A DNA stretch of 64,000 nt from Shewanella marinintestina (GCF_023283845.1 NZ_JAKILC010000005.1:1-64000), one strand, 5' to 3'. Numbered from the stretch's first letter, positions 1 through 9,071 are shown. Numbers and translations: made by a program. Notes: generated from the sequence alone by a model not told the origin.

Positions 1-25
1 CATAATGCGTAAGCACTTTGCTAAA

Positions 26-102
26 GGAGCGGTAGTTCAGTTGGTTAGAATACCGGCCTGTCACGCCGGGGGTCGCGGGTTCGAGTCCCGTCCGCTCCGC
101 CA
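26..102 (+). tRNA. tRNA-Asp (anticodon GTC)
   Basis: The 77-nt cloverleaf includes an encoded CCA end. The acceptor arm GGAGCGG pairs with CCGCTCC, the anticodon loop reads CTGTCAC (anticodon GTC), and the T arm holds GGTTCGAGTCC. It closely matches enterobacterial tRNA-Asp. The gene is followed at once by a strong Rho-independent terminator. Its promoter lies left of the window or in the first 25 bases. Confidence 0.97.
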
Positions 103-114
103 ACATAAAGATAA

Positions 115-145
115 AAGCCTCTGCAGCAATGCAGAGGCTTTTTTC
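115..145 (+). terminator. Rho-independent terminator of tRNA-Asp
   Basis: AAAGCCTCTGC and GCAGAGGCTTT form an 11-bp stem around a short loop and are followed by a T run. It lies 12 nt after the tRNA CCA end. Confidence 0.9.
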
Positions 146-416
146 GTTTTGTAATATTTATTAATCTAGTCGTGACGTCGAGGACTTTTACAAAAAATAG
201 TCCGCCCCAGCTACGCTTCGCGTTCGTAAGCTCACAGCTATCGCTGTAATCACCTACAAACATTGGATAATCCCTGCTAGCAACAGTAGGTCTGATTTGT
301 ATCTGTTGTTTAAAGAGTTTAATACTAAGCCTCTGTATTCCTTAGTTGTATGGATACAAAGTCTTGCTTTGTGTATTCTTCTAGACAAAATAGTTCGAAG
401 TTTATGAGCTAATCGT

Positions 417-1388
417 TTAACAATATCGTAAAACCTGCCTTGGCTGCTGTGGCGGTATAGTACTGGGTTTGAGTAACGTTGCAGAATGCTGTGTTATAAA
501 GTCATTACCGGCTTGCTTTCCTTGCAGGTAATCGAATTGTAAAGCGAGCTTTTTGCTGCCTATCAATTTACTTTTTAAGTTCTGCTGTGGGAATATTTGA
601 ATAATTTCAACGTCATCTGGCGGTGAGTCAATAAATCGTAATGCGTCTCTATAGGCGTACTCGTGATGAATAAAAAAATCGAGCGCTTTAGGGCATTGCT
701 TAGTGGAGCACACCCATGACTTTAACCGGTTAACCCATGGAGTATGTGCTGCATATTGTTTTGGTAGAGTACGTAGAACAACAATTTTTCGTGCACCTCG
801 CTTATAGGCCTCTTCAACTGGAAGTGGTGCTGATAACCCTCCATCAACTTGAAAGTCGTCATTAATTTTTACACCCTCCCGATAAAGGAGCGGTAAGGCG
901 CTAGAGGCCTTTAATAAGGTTAGCCAGTTTTCCTTGTTTGGGTTAAAAAAACTTGCTTGATAGTTAGAGCTATTAGTGGTCGAAATGAGTAATTGCCGAT
1001 GTTCTAGTTGTGCTAGCCCTTGTTGTAGATCCAGTTGATGCGTTGCTGAATTGTCCGCAGACTCGATACCCACTTGGTCGAAGTACCAGTCTAAATCGAC
1101 AGTACTTTGCCCCTTCAGCGGGCGGCTTAAACTAAAGAATTTAGCTGAGCGAGTAAACTCTGTGATAGAGCGATGCGCAAACCCCTTTTGTTGAGTGATG
1201 TAACTCGATAGGTTTTGTGCACCAGCCGAGGTGCCTATCAGGAGATTAAATGGATTAAATTGCTGTTCTAACCAGGCATCCAAAATTCCTGCAGTAAAAA
1301 TCCCACGTTGACCTCCGCCCTCTGCAACTAAGGCTGTTTGTGCAATTGGCGTATTGGGTATTAACTCTTTTGTGAGATTTGACGGCAT
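417..1388 (-). CDS. patatin-like phospholipase, YjjU type
   Basis: This 323-residue protein is a predicted serine acyl hydrolase of the patatin family. The N-terminus carries the oxyanion-hole motif GGGQRG (about residues 24-29) and the nucleophile elbow GTSAG (about residues 52-56). The partner aspartate lies in DGGLSAPLP (about residue 180), so the Ser-Asp dyad is complete. No signal peptide is visible, which suggests a cytoplasmic or inner-membrane-associated enzyme. Its length and motif order match the uncharacterised E. coli YjjU group. The substrate is unknown; lysophospholipase or esterase activity is the usual expectation. It stands alone: tRNA-Asp lies downstream on the other strand and the nupC terminator region lies upstream. 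Confidence 0.88.
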   Translation of the reverse strand: MPSNLTKELIPNTPIAQTALVAEGGGQRGIFTAGILDAWLEQQFNPFNLLIGTSAGAQNLSSYITQQKGFAHRSITEFTRSAKFFSLSRPLKGQSTVDLDWYFDQVGIESADNSATHQLDLQQGLAQLEHRQLLISTTNSSNYQASFFNPNKENWLTLLKASSALPLLYREGVKINDDFQVDGGLSAPLPVEEAYKRGARKIVVLRTLPKQYAAHTPWVNRLKSWVCSTKQCPKALDFFIHHEYAYRDALRFIDSPPDDVEIIQIFPQQNLKSKLIGSKKLALQFDYLQGKQAGNDFITQHSATLLKPSTIPPQQPRQVLRYC

Positions 1389-1532
1389 AACAAACTTGCT
1401 GAAATGGAAAGTAGATGACTTTAATCTATGCCTTATATTGCAATTTGTATAATTGATAAAATCAATTGTAGAGATTGATAATATCTATGAGTGAAAGCTA
1501 AATCATCAAACGGTAGTCAATAAGTCGATATT

Positions 1533-1558
1533 AAAAAGGGAGCCTAGGGCTCCCTTTT
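1533..1558 (-). terminator. terminator downstream of nupC
   Basis: AAAAGGGAGCC and GGCTCCCTTTT form a hairpin with a very small loop, with A and T tracts on either side. It lies about 45 nt past the nupC stop codon on the minus strand. Confidence 0.85.
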
Positions 1559-1604
1559 ACGTCTTGATATTTCCTGTTACGGAATTAACATCACATTTAA
1601 CGAT

Positions 1605-2867
1605 TTATGCCGCTAACGAGAAGAATATGCCCGCAATAGCTGCGCTCATTAGGTTTGAGCAGGTTGCAGCTACTACCGTGCGTAGGCCATATTTTGCAAT
1701 GAAATCAGTTCTTGATGGGCAAAGCGTACCAAGACCGCCGATTAAAATACCCATTGAGGCTAGGTTCGCAAAACCACATAGTGCAAAGCTGATAATCACT
1801 TTACTCTTCTCTTGTAGTACTTGCAGACCCGCAGCAGTAACTTGGGCATTTTCTTTTAGGTATGGGGCTAAATCGCTATAAGCAACAAACTCGTTAACGA
1901 TTAGTTTTTTACCAATCATAGAACCAGCAATCGCCATATCCGCAGCCGGAACACCCAGTAAGAATGCAAGAGGTGCAAAGATCCAACCTAGGATCCCTTC
2001 TAGTGATAACTGCATGCCGACAACATCACCAAGGCTACCGAGTAAATTGTTGGCAAGTGTAACGAGACCAATCATAGCAATCAGCATGGCACCAATAGCC
2101 GCAGCAAGTTTAAGACCACTTGCGGCGCCTTCACCTGCAGCTGCAAGTACGTTTACTGGAGGCTTTTCATCAAATTGGATTTTGCTATCCATGCTGTATG
2201 TAGGTGTTGTGGTTTCAGGCAAGATAAGTTTTGCAAACAGAACGCCACCCGGAGCTGCCATAAATGATGCGGCTAGCAAGTACTCCATATCAACGCCCAT
2301 CATCGCGTAACCAGCTAGTACAGTACCTGAAACAGATGCCATACCACCACACATAACCGCGAAGAATTCAGAGTCACTCATTTTTGCCATATAAGGCTTA
2401 ATAACGAGTGGCGCTTCACTTTGACCAACAAAGATGTTTGATACTGCTGACATTGATTCTGGCTGCGAAGTACCAAGTACTTTGGCCATACCGCCACCGA
2501 TGATGCGAATGATAAACTGCATAATGCCTAGATAATATAAAACAGCAATAAGTGCAGAGAAGAACACAACAAGTGGTAATACGTTTAATGCAAAGACAAA
2601 ACCTATGCCTTCTACGGAGAAGTTCACAAGGTTACCAAACAGAAAGCGAATACCAGCTTTACCACTATCTAATACGACGTGTACACCGTGTGACATTGAC
2701 TCAAGTGCTTGTCGGCCTAATGGCACATACAAGACAAATGCGCCGATTAATACTTGTAAACCTAGTGCCGCACCAACAGTGCGTAATTTAATCGAGCGGC
2801 GGCTTACAGAACACGCAACACCAATGCCTAAAAGCACTAGCATGCCAACGAATCCCATGAACATCAT
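1605..2867 (-). CDS. nupC: concentrative nucleoside permease NupC
   Basis: A 420-residue polytopic inner-membrane protein of the concentrative nucleoside transporter family, importing nucleosides with H+ or Na+. Visible family motifs are the GQSEAPL segment (about residues 148-154), the preceding gate region, and the C-terminal CGFANLASMGI block (about residues 363-373) with hydrophobic helices throughout. The length is normal for bacterial NupC. The ATG at 2867 has an AAGGA ribosome site about 8 nt upstream. The gene starts only 12 nt after the purine nucleoside phosphorylase stop, so the two form one salvage operon: uptake of nucleosides followed by phosphorolysis. A strong terminator closes the unit. 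Confidence 0.95.
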   Translation of the reverse strand: MMFMGFVGMLVLLGIGVACSVSRRSIKLRTVGAALGLQVLIGAFVLYVPLGRQALESMSHGVHVVLDSGKAGIRFLFGNLVNFSVEGIGFVFALNVLPLVVFFSALIAVLYYLGIMQFIIRIIGGGMAKVLGTSQPESMSAVSNIFVGQSEAPLVIKPYMAKMSDSEFFAVMCGGMASVSGTVLAGYAMMGVDMEYLLAASFMAAPGGVLFAKLILPETTTPTYSMDSKIQFDEKPPVNVLAAAGEGAASGLKLAAAIGAMLIAMIGLVTLANNLLGSLGDVVGMQLSLEGILGWIFAPLAFLLGVPAADMAIAGSMIGKKLIVNEFVAYSDLAPYLKENAQVTAAGLQVLQEKSKVIISFALCGFANLASMGILIGGLGTLCPSRTDFIAKYGLRTVVAATCSNLMSAAIAGIFFSLAA

Positions 2868-2879
2868 AACTGTCGTCCT

Positions 2880-3710
2880 TTATTTTTTAACGCTGCTAAC
2901 AAACGCATTAATCAGTTTTAGGAAATCACTTTCAGCGAGTTTGGCGCATTTTAATGTTTGCTCGTGTGACAGTTTCACATCACCTAAGCCCTCAGCCATA
3001 TTGGTGATTGCACAGATAGCTAGTACTGGTAGACCGCAATGTGCTGCAGAGATCACTTCAGGTACAACAGACATACCCACTACATCGCCGCCGATGATTT
3101 GCATCATGCGGATCTCTGCCGCCGTTTCGAAACATGGGCCAGGGTAAGAAACAAAAACACCTTGGTTAACGTTGATCTTTTCAGCTTTGGCGATAGTGAC
3201 AGCTTGTTCACGCAAATCTTTATCATAAGCGTTAGCCAGACTAAAGAAGCGAGGCCCGTACTTGTCGTCATTTGGGCCTGTCATTGGCGTACTAGGCATT
3301 GTATTGATGTGGTCAGAGAATATGACTAAAGAGCCAACGTCGATGCGTTCAGGGCGAAGTGAACCAGCAGCGTTTGTGACAAGTAGCATTTCACAACCAA
3401 GCGTTTTGAAAGTACGAACTGGTGTCGTCATTACTTTCATTGTTTCATGTTCGTAGAAGTGACCACGGCCTTTCATACAGGCAACTGGTACACCATTTAG
3501 GTAACCCAATACAAGTTCACCGCTGTGACCTTCAACAGTGCTGACAGGGAAGCCATCTAGTTCTTCATAACTAATGCTAACTTTATCTTCTAATTTGTCA
3601 GCAAGTACTCCTAGGCCAGAGCCTAAGATCATGGCGATTTGTGGTTTGAAGCCTGGCTTGCATTTTTCGATGGTAGCTACAGCGTTTGGGACTGGATCGT
3701 ACAGAGACAT
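2880..3710 (-). CDS. punA: purine-nucleoside phosphorylase, trimeric (PNP family 2)
   Basis: This 276-residue enzyme splits purine nucleosides with phosphate into base and ribose 1-phosphate. Family-2 motifs are clear: phosphate loop GSGLG near residue 30, the GRGHFYEH segment, TNAAGSL, the YPGPCFET block and the GMSVVPE substrate site, with the later ITNMAEGL block. The longer reading frame opens at 3746, but the ATG at 3710 has an AGGA site 8 nt upstream and begins the family-like MSLYDP, so I use it. It is the first gene of the punA-nupC operon and is divergent from a LysR regulator. Its 5' region contains a perfect 24-bp palindrome. XapA (xanthosine phosphorylase) is a close alternative name. 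Confidence 0.93.
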   Translation of the reverse strand: MSLYDPVPNAVATIEKCKPGFKPQIAMILGSGLGVLADKLEDKVSISYEELDGFPVSTVEGHSGELVLGYLNGVPVACMKGRGHFYEHETMKVMTTPVRTFKTLGCEMLLVTNAAGSLRPERIDVGSLVIFSDHINTMPSTPMTGPNDDKYGPRFFSLANAYDKDLREQAVTIAKAEKINVNQGVFVSYPGPCFETAAEIRMMQIIGGDVVGMSVVPEVISAAHCGLPVLAICAITNMAEGLGDVKLSHEQTLKCAKLAESDFLKLINAFVSSVKK

Positions 3711-3755
3711 TTTTATATTCCTAAATGGATTTGTTATTAGCCTCACGATATTCGC

Positions 3756-3779
3756 TAGCGATTTTGATTAAAATCGCTA
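3756..3779. promoter_or_regulatory. 24-bp palindrome between punA and the LysR gene
   Basis: TAGCGATTTT, a 4-nt spacer and AAAATCGCTA make perfect 10-bp arms. The site lies 46 nt upstream of the punA start and about 220 nt upstream of the regulator start. It is either an operator for the divergent unit or a hairpin in the punA leader. A LysR-type site would suit the context, but the ligand and binding protein are inference. Confidence 0.55.
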
Positions 3780-3997
3780 AAAATGGCTCTAATGTGCTGT
3801 TTTTCGGCACATAGATGTTTAATGTATAAAGCTGTCGTAAATCCGATAATTAAAGCATCGAAAAAATATATTTTTGATTAAAGACGGCACAATACCTGAA
3901 TAAAACTTATAAATAACCGGATTTAAAATTTGTGAACAATAACTCAAGTACTGCTCCTCTAAACATAAAAAGCCTTTATTGGGCTGAAAGGATCAGT

Positions 3998-4894
3998 ATG
4001 AAAATGCTGAGGTATTTTTATGTGGCTAGCCACAGCCAAAATCTCACTCAGGCAGCAGAGCGCTTGCATATTTCAAAGTCACCACTCAGTGCACAGATGC
4101 GGGATTTAGAGGCTGTATTAGGAGTAAAGCTATTTAACCGCGAGCAAAGGAGTATTCAGTTAACTGCAACAGGAAAATTATTGCGTGATGAATGCCAAGC
4201 AATTTTTGATGTGATGGAACGCTCAATCAATCAAGTGACCCAATATGCACGTGAGACTCAAGGACACCTGCGTTTAGGAATTGTAAGTTCAGCATTTTGG
4301 GCTGGTTTTGGTTATGCTTGCCAACAGCTAAAAGCTGATTATCCAAGTATTCGCTTTGAGTTTATTGAGCTATCGCCTCAAAAACAAAAGGTTGCGTTAT
4401 TTAATAATGAGATTGATATTGGTTTTGTTCGCTATGCAGATACCCTAGACATTAACCCATTAGAGTCGTGTAACTTGTATTGTGAGTCGATGTGGGTAGC
4501 GCTATCAGATAAACATGATTTGAGTAAAAAAAAGCAATTGAGTTTACCTGAGCTCAGTCATGAAAAATTTGTCATGATGAGCCAAAAAAACTCCGCATCA
4601 TCGCAGTTAGTGGTTAATCACTGCGTAAAAGCGGGATTTATTCCACATATAGTGCAAGAAGTGGTAGAGCCAATGACCTTGATGAATGTCATTGAAAGTC
4701 AGGCTGGCGTAGCGATTGTGCCACAAAGTTTTGGTCGCCAGAATTGGCAACATATTCGGTTGGTTGAACTTAAGGAGCCAATTCACGCCCACATCTGTGC
4801 CATCTATAATCCGCAAAAAATGACAGCTGAAAAGCAGTCTCTTATTCAGTCGTTACATGTCTATATGAATAGTGAGCTATCGAAACAAACATGA
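3998..4894 (+). CDS. LysR-family transcriptional regulator
   Basis: A 298-residue LysR-type regulator. The N-terminal winged helix-turn-helix is typical: MLRYFYVASHSQNLTQAA leads into a recognition helix around residues 28-46 (SKSPLSAQMRDLE). The C-terminal two thirds form the periplasmic-binding-protein-like effector domain. A GTG at 3932 would add 22 residues, but the ATG at 3998 has AAGGA at proper spacing and gives the usual short N-terminus. The gene is divergent from punA-nupC, so control of purine nucleoside salvage is the natural guess, comparable to PunR (YdhB) of E. coli. That assignment rests on context only; the ligand is unknown. Confidence 0.88.
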   Translation: MKMLRYFYVASHSQNLTQAAERLHISKSPLSAQMRDLEAVLGVKLFNREQRSIQLTATGKLLRDECQAIFDVMERSINQVTQYARETQGHLRLGIVSSAFWAGFGYACQQLKADYPSIRFEFIELSPQKQKVALFNNEIDIGFVRYADTLDINPLESCNLYCESMWVALSDKHDLSKKKQLSLPELSHEKFVMMSQKNSASSQLVVNHCVKAGFIPHIVQEVVEPMTLMNVIESQAGVAIVPQSFGRQNWQHIRLVELKEPIHAHICAIYNPQKMTAEKQSLIQSLHVYMNSELSKQT

Positions 4895-4914
4895 AGTTAA
4901 TTTCTTTTAATGGC

Positions 4915-4958
4915 AAAGCGTAAACCGCGACAGTATTAACACTGCGGTTTACGCTTTT
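4915..4958. terminator. bidirectional terminator between the LysR gene and csgI-like gene
   Basis: AAAGCGTAAACCGC and GCGGTTTACGCTTT form 14-bp arms around a 15-nt loop, with A and T tracts on the outer flanks. It lies between two convergent genes and can serve both. Confidence 0.85.
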
Positions 4959-4982
4959 CTGACTAGCTCAGCGTTTAAAGTA

Positions 4983-5651
4983 CTACTTGCTTTCGATACG
5001 CTTTTTAAATGCCTCCCGGGTTTCTTCATCGGCTTGTTGATACCAAAAATCGAGCATTTGACCAACATTGATTTGTTCCGATTTTTCTACTGGCGGCATG
5101 TTTGGCTTAGGAGGAGCTTGAGTTATAGACGCTACAATAGGTGCAGTTACGATTTGAGTTGCTGCGAACCCCTCAGGTTGTAACTGCAACGACGCACTTT
5201 GTTCTGTTAGGTTGTAAGCTGTTATTTCCTCAGCGTAATCACGACCCAACTGTAGTCCTTCTTTTATTAACTTACCTTGTTCAAAGTGGATGCTTTGATC
5301 ATTGGCATCAACTAACATCACTTTTGGTGATTGGTTAAACTTGTCTGCTGCACTGCTAGAACGAATACGTGGCAATGTTAGTGCCAGTTCGGCATTTTTT
5401 TCATTAAACTTAATAATAATCACATCGGACTGAAATTGTGTTTGCGAGCCTTGATTCTGATAGCGTCCAGTATAACGAAATGCAATTTGATTAACGCCAT
5501 TTTGTAATTTCAGCGTATCTTGAGTACTCACTTCATTGCCGTTGACGACAAGAAGTTCTGAGTTCGATGGCATAGATAGCTCGACATCGGCGAATGCCGG
5601 CATAGTTAATAACAACGCTGAACTGCACAGTGCAAGACAATAACGATTCAT
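4983..5651 (-). CDS. csgI: CsgI/YccT-like exported protein (DUF2057)
   Basis: A 222-residue exported protein. Residues 1-21 are a signal peptide ending AFA. The mature N-terminus has the family pattern: a short beta segment, LLVVNGNEV, LKLQNGVNQIAFRYTG, then LPRIRS. This is the DUF2057 (UPF0319) family, whose E. coli member YccT was renamed CsgI as an inhibitor of curli subunit polymerisation. No curli genes are visible here, so the role in this organism is open. The C-terminal region, rich in Pro and Gln and ending in a charged helix, is longer than the core domain. The start has AGGA 6 nt upstream. Confidence 0.8.
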   Translation of the reverse strand: MNRYCLALCSSALLLTMPAFADVELSMPSNSELLVVNGNEVSTQDTLKLQNGVNQIAFRYTGRYQNQGSQTQFQSDVIIIKFNEKNAELALTLPRIRSSSAADKFNQSPKVMLVDANDQSIHFEQGKLIKEGLQLGRDYAEEITAYNLTEQSASLQLQPEGFAATQIVTAPIVASITQAPPKPNMPPVEKSEQINVGQMLDFWYQQADEETREAFKKRIESK

Positions 5652-5817
5652 TTTGGATCCTAATATGTACTAATGTCTTCTTTATAGCAGAATGATGTGA
5701 AATTTGCATAGCAAGATGATTTTATTGCGAACTCGTATGACAATGCTTGGATATGGGTAGCAGTTTATCTGTTTATATGTAGGTATAATTGATGTAAACA
5801 TCGCAGAGGGAAAGCAA

Positions 5818-6183
5818 GTGCTCACGAAAATTTTAATTACCTTACTGATAATCGCCGGTGCGATGGTTTATATCCGGAAACCTAGAGAAAAAGGTGTGCG
5901 GGCAAGTACGAAAGAATTAGGTAAGAACATTAAACTGCGTATTGGTGCCTATATACTGGTCAGTTTGTCGCTTACTGCGACTGCTGGCTATTGGTATTGG
6001 GATTGGAGTGATGGCAATAAAGTTGTCAGTGTAACGATTGTGTCACCTATGAGTGACGAGTCAGTGGTTTATCAAGTCAAAAAGAAAGATATCACTAGCA
6101 ATGAACTAACAACTGTTAACGGAATTCGTATCAGATTAAGCAATCAAGAGCGAATAATCGTCGCTAAAAGTGTAACAGAGTAA
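5818..6183 (+). CDS. small two-helix membrane protein, unknown
   Basis: A 121-residue protein with a GTG start preceded by GAGGG. Two hydrophobic helices are visible, at residues 2-19 and about 43-61, separated by a strongly basic stretch (KPREKGVRASTKELGKNIKL). The positive-inside rule puts that stretch in the cytoplasm, leaving the C-terminal 55 residues outside. The C-terminal part reads as a small beta-rich domain. I do not recognise the family. It precedes corA by 109 nt on the same strand, and co-transcription is possible but not shown. Confidence 0.7.
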   Translation: MLTKILITLLIIAGAMVYIRKPREKGVRASTKELGKNIKLRIGAYILVSLSLTATAGYWYWDWSDGNKVVSVTIVSPMSDESVVYQVKKKDITSNELTTVNGIRIRLSNQERIIVAKSVTE

Positions 6184-6292
6184 TAATTGTACGTTTTCTT
6201 AGGGTTAGATCTATGCACCATGGCTTTATAGGTTAGAATAGCGCACGTTTTATATCTAGAATAATTGCTACATGCGTTTTTAAGGAGGAGCT

Positions 6293-7240
6293 ATGATTAC
6301 AGCCTATGCCTATGAGGATCGTAAACTTACGATTTTTGAATTAAGCATCAAGGACAATATCCCTCCCGGCATTATTTGGTTAGACCTTTATAAGCCTGAT
6401 GAACAAGAAAGAGAGTGGTTAAGTCACTTTTCTGTTGAAGACGTGCCGGATGAAGAAGATATCAATGAGATTGAAGCTTCGGCTCGCTTTTATCAAAACC
6501 ATGATGGCTTGCATATTAACTCCTTATTTCCGCAGCGAGCTGGTCAAGATGTAAAAGGAGTTAACGTTTCTTTTAATTTGCGGAAAAACTTTCTGTTGAC
6601 GATTCGTGATGAGGACGTAGGCCTTATTCGTTTACTACGTAACTACCTTCGACTCGGTAAGATAGAAGCTGTTACGCCGGTGGCTTTGCTGTTAGAACTA
6701 TTTAATCTTAAAGTCGATTATCTGTCAGATCTGATTGAGGACGTTTACACTGTTCTTGAGAATATCAGTGAAGAAGTCTTTAAAAACGAAGAGTTAGATA
6801 ATGTATTTAAACTTATCACTCGTCAGGAAGACTCAAATGGAAAAATTCGCTTAAGTCTGCTCGATACTCAGCGCTCACTTAGATTTATGCAGAAATATTA
6901 TCGTAGTCAGCTATCTGATGAAGAATTTAAAGATCTACGAGAAATGTTGTCTGACATTGAATCGTTAATGCCTCATAGTCAGTTTATTTTTGATAAGTTG
7001 AATTTTTTGCTCGACGCTGCAATGGGTTTTAGTGGTTTACAGCAAAACAAGATCATCAAAATTTTCTCCGTTGCGGCAGTCGTCTTCTTGCCACCAACGG
7101 TAATTGCAAGCTCTTACGGAATGAACTTTGCAAATATGCCTGAACTTGACTGGCGTTTTGGTTACCCAATGGCAATTGCTATGATGTTTGGAAGTGCAGC
7201 CGGTACCTACTTGTTCTTCAAACGCAAAGGTTGGTTATAA
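6293..7240 (+). CDS. corA: magnesium/cobalt transport protein CorA
   Basis: A 315-residue CorA channel, the main constitutive Mg2+ uptake route in many bacteria. The large N-terminal cytoplasmic domain is followed by two C-terminal membrane helices. The signature YGMNF (GMN selectivity motif) ends the first helix at about residues 276-280, and the acidic loop after it reads MPELDW. The protein ends in the basic KRKGWL tail. GGAGG stands just upstream of the ATG. A bidirectional terminator follows. A PhoP/PhoQ-like system, classically tied to Mg2+ in enterics, lies about 3 kb away. Confidence 0.96.
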   Translation: MITAYAYEDRKLTIFELSIKDNIPPGIIWLDLYKPDEQEREWLSHFSVEDVPDEEDINEIEASARFYQNHDGLHINSLFPQRAGQDVKGVNVSFNLRKNFLLTIRDEDVGLIRLLRNYLRLGKIEAVTPVALLLELFNLKVDYLSDLIEDVYTVLENISEEVFKNEELDNVFKLITRQEDSNGKIRLSLLDTQRSLRFMQKYYRSQLSDEEFKDLREMLSDIESLMPHSQFIFDKLNFLLDAAMGFSGLQQNKIIKIFSVAAVVFLPPTVIASSYGMNFANMPELDWRFGYPMAIAMMFGSAAGTYLFFKRKGWL

Positions 7241-7285
7241 GTGGGTAGCTAGCTTTGGATCATAAAAGCTAGCCTTGACCTAATA

Positions 7286-7316
7286 ATATAAAAGCTCGCT
7301 TTAGCGGGCTTTTATA
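7286..7316. terminator. bidirectional terminator after corA
   Basis: ATAAAAGCTCGC and GCGGGCTTTTAT pair around TTTA, with one G-T pair. The hairpin lies between convergent corA and the DUF3135-like gene. Confidence 0.8.
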
Positions 7317-7356
7317 TTTTAACCCCTTTAAATATGTGCTTGCTTGTCGTTTAAGG

Positions 7357-7677
7357 CTATATTTTATTTTGTTGTTTTGAAAAAGCCACAATATCGGCTT
7401 TTTGCTCCAAAAAATGCTGTGGTTGGCTATAGATTTTATTTAACACACCTAGTTTTTGAAACATCATACAACTGACAAGTTGGCAGCGTTGGTACGGGCT
7501 TTTACAAAGGGCTAGGCGTTTATCTAAATCATTCAATAGCGAATTGAGGTTAGCTTGATTTGACTTATTACTTGTCGCAATGGCTTCTTGACTTAATTTT
7601 TTCTGTAAAGCATCTAACTTCTTTGGCGCATTTTGTGCCAACCACAGTAATTTATCAAAACTTGGTAGTTCAGTCAT
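7357..7677 (-). CDS. DUF3135-like small protein
   Basis: A 106-residue, mostly helical, soluble protein. Its beginning, LPSFDKLLWLAQ, and the later CQLVSCMMFQKLG segment resemble the uncharacterised DUF3135 family of gammaproteobacteria as I remember it. The ATG at 7677 has GGAGGG 7 nt upstream. ATGs at 7683 and 7698 are in frame but are badly placed for that site. No catalytic motif is visible. It could be transcribed with the HD-GYP gene that starts upstream on the same strand. Confidence 0.6.
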   Translation of the reverse strand: MTELPSFDKLLWLAQNAPKKLDALQKKLSQEAIATSNKSNQANLNSLLNDLDKRLALCKSPYQRCQLVSCMMFQKLGVLNKIYSQPQHFLEQKADIVAFSKQQNKI

Positions 7678-7814
7678 AAGCATTCCCTCCGACGTCAAAA
7701 CCTACTATTAAAGTTAGTCAGTCGGGGGGATTTCAGCAAGAAACCAGTTTTATAGCTTAATGTCAGGCTTTAGTGTCTACAGTGATTGTAAAGCTTGCTG
7801 TCAGGTGTAAAAGT

Positions 7815-9071
7815 TTACTTTTCGGCGCCAAAAAAGTAACTAACTTTATCTCTAGGATCTAGATATTTAAGGACTTTCAATGGCAGTGCAGCTATAGGCA
7901 AGCACCTTACAATGGTTAAGCCTTCATTCGCTAAGTCGACTATAGGTGCTTGCTCTTTTGGGACTGTAGGATCGTATACCAGTACTCTAGGCAGCAACAG
8001 TTTGCTTAAGTTAACAGACATGACCATGGCAAATTGGCCTGAGCTAAGTTCAACAATACTGCCTGGTGGATATATGCCAAGCATTTTCACTAAGCGATTT
8101 ATCACTTGTTGGTTAAGTTGGTTTTGATAGTTTTTATACAAGAAGCCGAGCGCTGCATAAGGGGTTTTAGCTTTTTTACTGCGATCAGAATGGCACAAAT
8201 TATCGTAGGTATTAATAGCGCAGATTAGCTGACTTAATTTGTCTATTTGAGGCTCTTTTAATCCATTAGGCACACCGCTACCATCTAAAAACTCATGGTG
8301 ATTTAATATAATTGGTAGTGCTTGTTCTGGAAAGTTTTCTGCTGCGCCAATGAGCTCGGCTCCCATTGCTGGATGTTGATTAAAATAGTTTTGCTCTGCT
8401 TGAGTTAACGGCGCTGTTTTACGAAGTAACTGGGTAGGTACTTTCAATTTTCCTATGTCGTGAAACAAGGCTCCAATTCCGACTATCTCTATCTCTTTCC
8501 TGCTCCACTCTAGCTCTTTTGCAATTAACATTGATAAAACTGCAACGTTTAGCGAGTGATAGTAAATACTCTCATCGCTTTTTGCATCTGCCATTAAGTG
8601 CAGCACTAATTTATCATCTGTAAGCAACTGATTACACATATCATGGATAAGCTCTTGGGCTTCATTGACTGCTGCAAGAGGCCGACTGCGTAACTTGTTC
8701 ATTAGGTTACGCATCATTGCAACATTACGAATGAAGTGTTTTTCAGTTTTTTGTAAGTGACGCCTTAATGATTGCTGCGCATCAATACTTTTCGCTTTCT
8801 GACGGCTTAATTCAGATGATAATTGCTCAAGGTTGTTATCAATAATGTCTGATTGGCACTGAGATTCCGAGGAGGTTAGTGGCAGAGTGTCACTGCGCTC
8901 TGGACACACAAATACAAAGTCGAGACCGAGATTTTTTATTAGCTCTATCTGCGCTTGTTGCTTAATTTTGAAACTATTGAAAATGAAAGGATGGTCTTTC
9001 CATGCAATAGGTAATCTAACAAAATTACCAATTTGCAGTTGGGCTACAGCGACTTTACAACTTTTTGTCAT
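7815..9071 (-). CDS. HD-GYP family protein with N-terminal DUF3391-like domain
   Basis: A 418-residue cytoplasmic protein. The first 80 or so residues resemble the DUF3391 domain often joined to HD-GYP phosphodiesterases. A coiled stretch follows (about 95-135), then the HD-GYP domain (about 150-340). The metal-binding HDIGK (about residue 203) and NHHEFLDGSG (about residue 260) are present, so cyclic-di-GMP hydrolysis is plausible. The signature GYP reads GVP here, and the usual DxYDAL block reads NTYDNL. Activity may therefore be altered or lost, leaving a binding role. No good ribosome site precedes the ATG. Confidence 0.85.
   Translation of the reverse strand: MTKSCKVAVAQLQIGNFVRLPIAWKDHPFIFNSFKIKQQAQIELIKNLGLDFVFVCPERSDTLPLTSSESQCQSDIIDNNLEQLSSELSRQKAKSIDAQQSLRRHLQKTEKHFIRNVAMMRNLMNKLRSRPLAAVNEAQELIHDMCNQLLTDDKLVLHLMADAKSDESIYYHSLNVAVLSMLIAKELEWSRKEIEIVGIGALFHDIGKLKVPTQLLRKTAPLTQAEQNYFNQHPAMGAELIGAAENFPEQALPIILNHHEFLDGSGVPNGLKEPQIDKLSQLICAINTYDNLCHSDRSKKAKTPYAALGFLYKNYQNQLNQQVINRLVKMLGIYPPGSIVELSSGQFAMVMSVNLSKLLLPRVLVYDPTVPKEQAPIVDLANEGLTIVRCLPIAALPLKVLKYLDPRDKVSYFFGAEK

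Noticed and set aside
45..263. 72-codon minus-strand frame over tRNA-Asp
   Set aside because: It is a read-through of the tRNA and its terminator, giving the well-known spurious GTRTRDP-type peptide.
2605..3147. 180-codon frame antisense to nupC and punA
   Set aside because: It lies opposite two well-supported genes and spans their junction.
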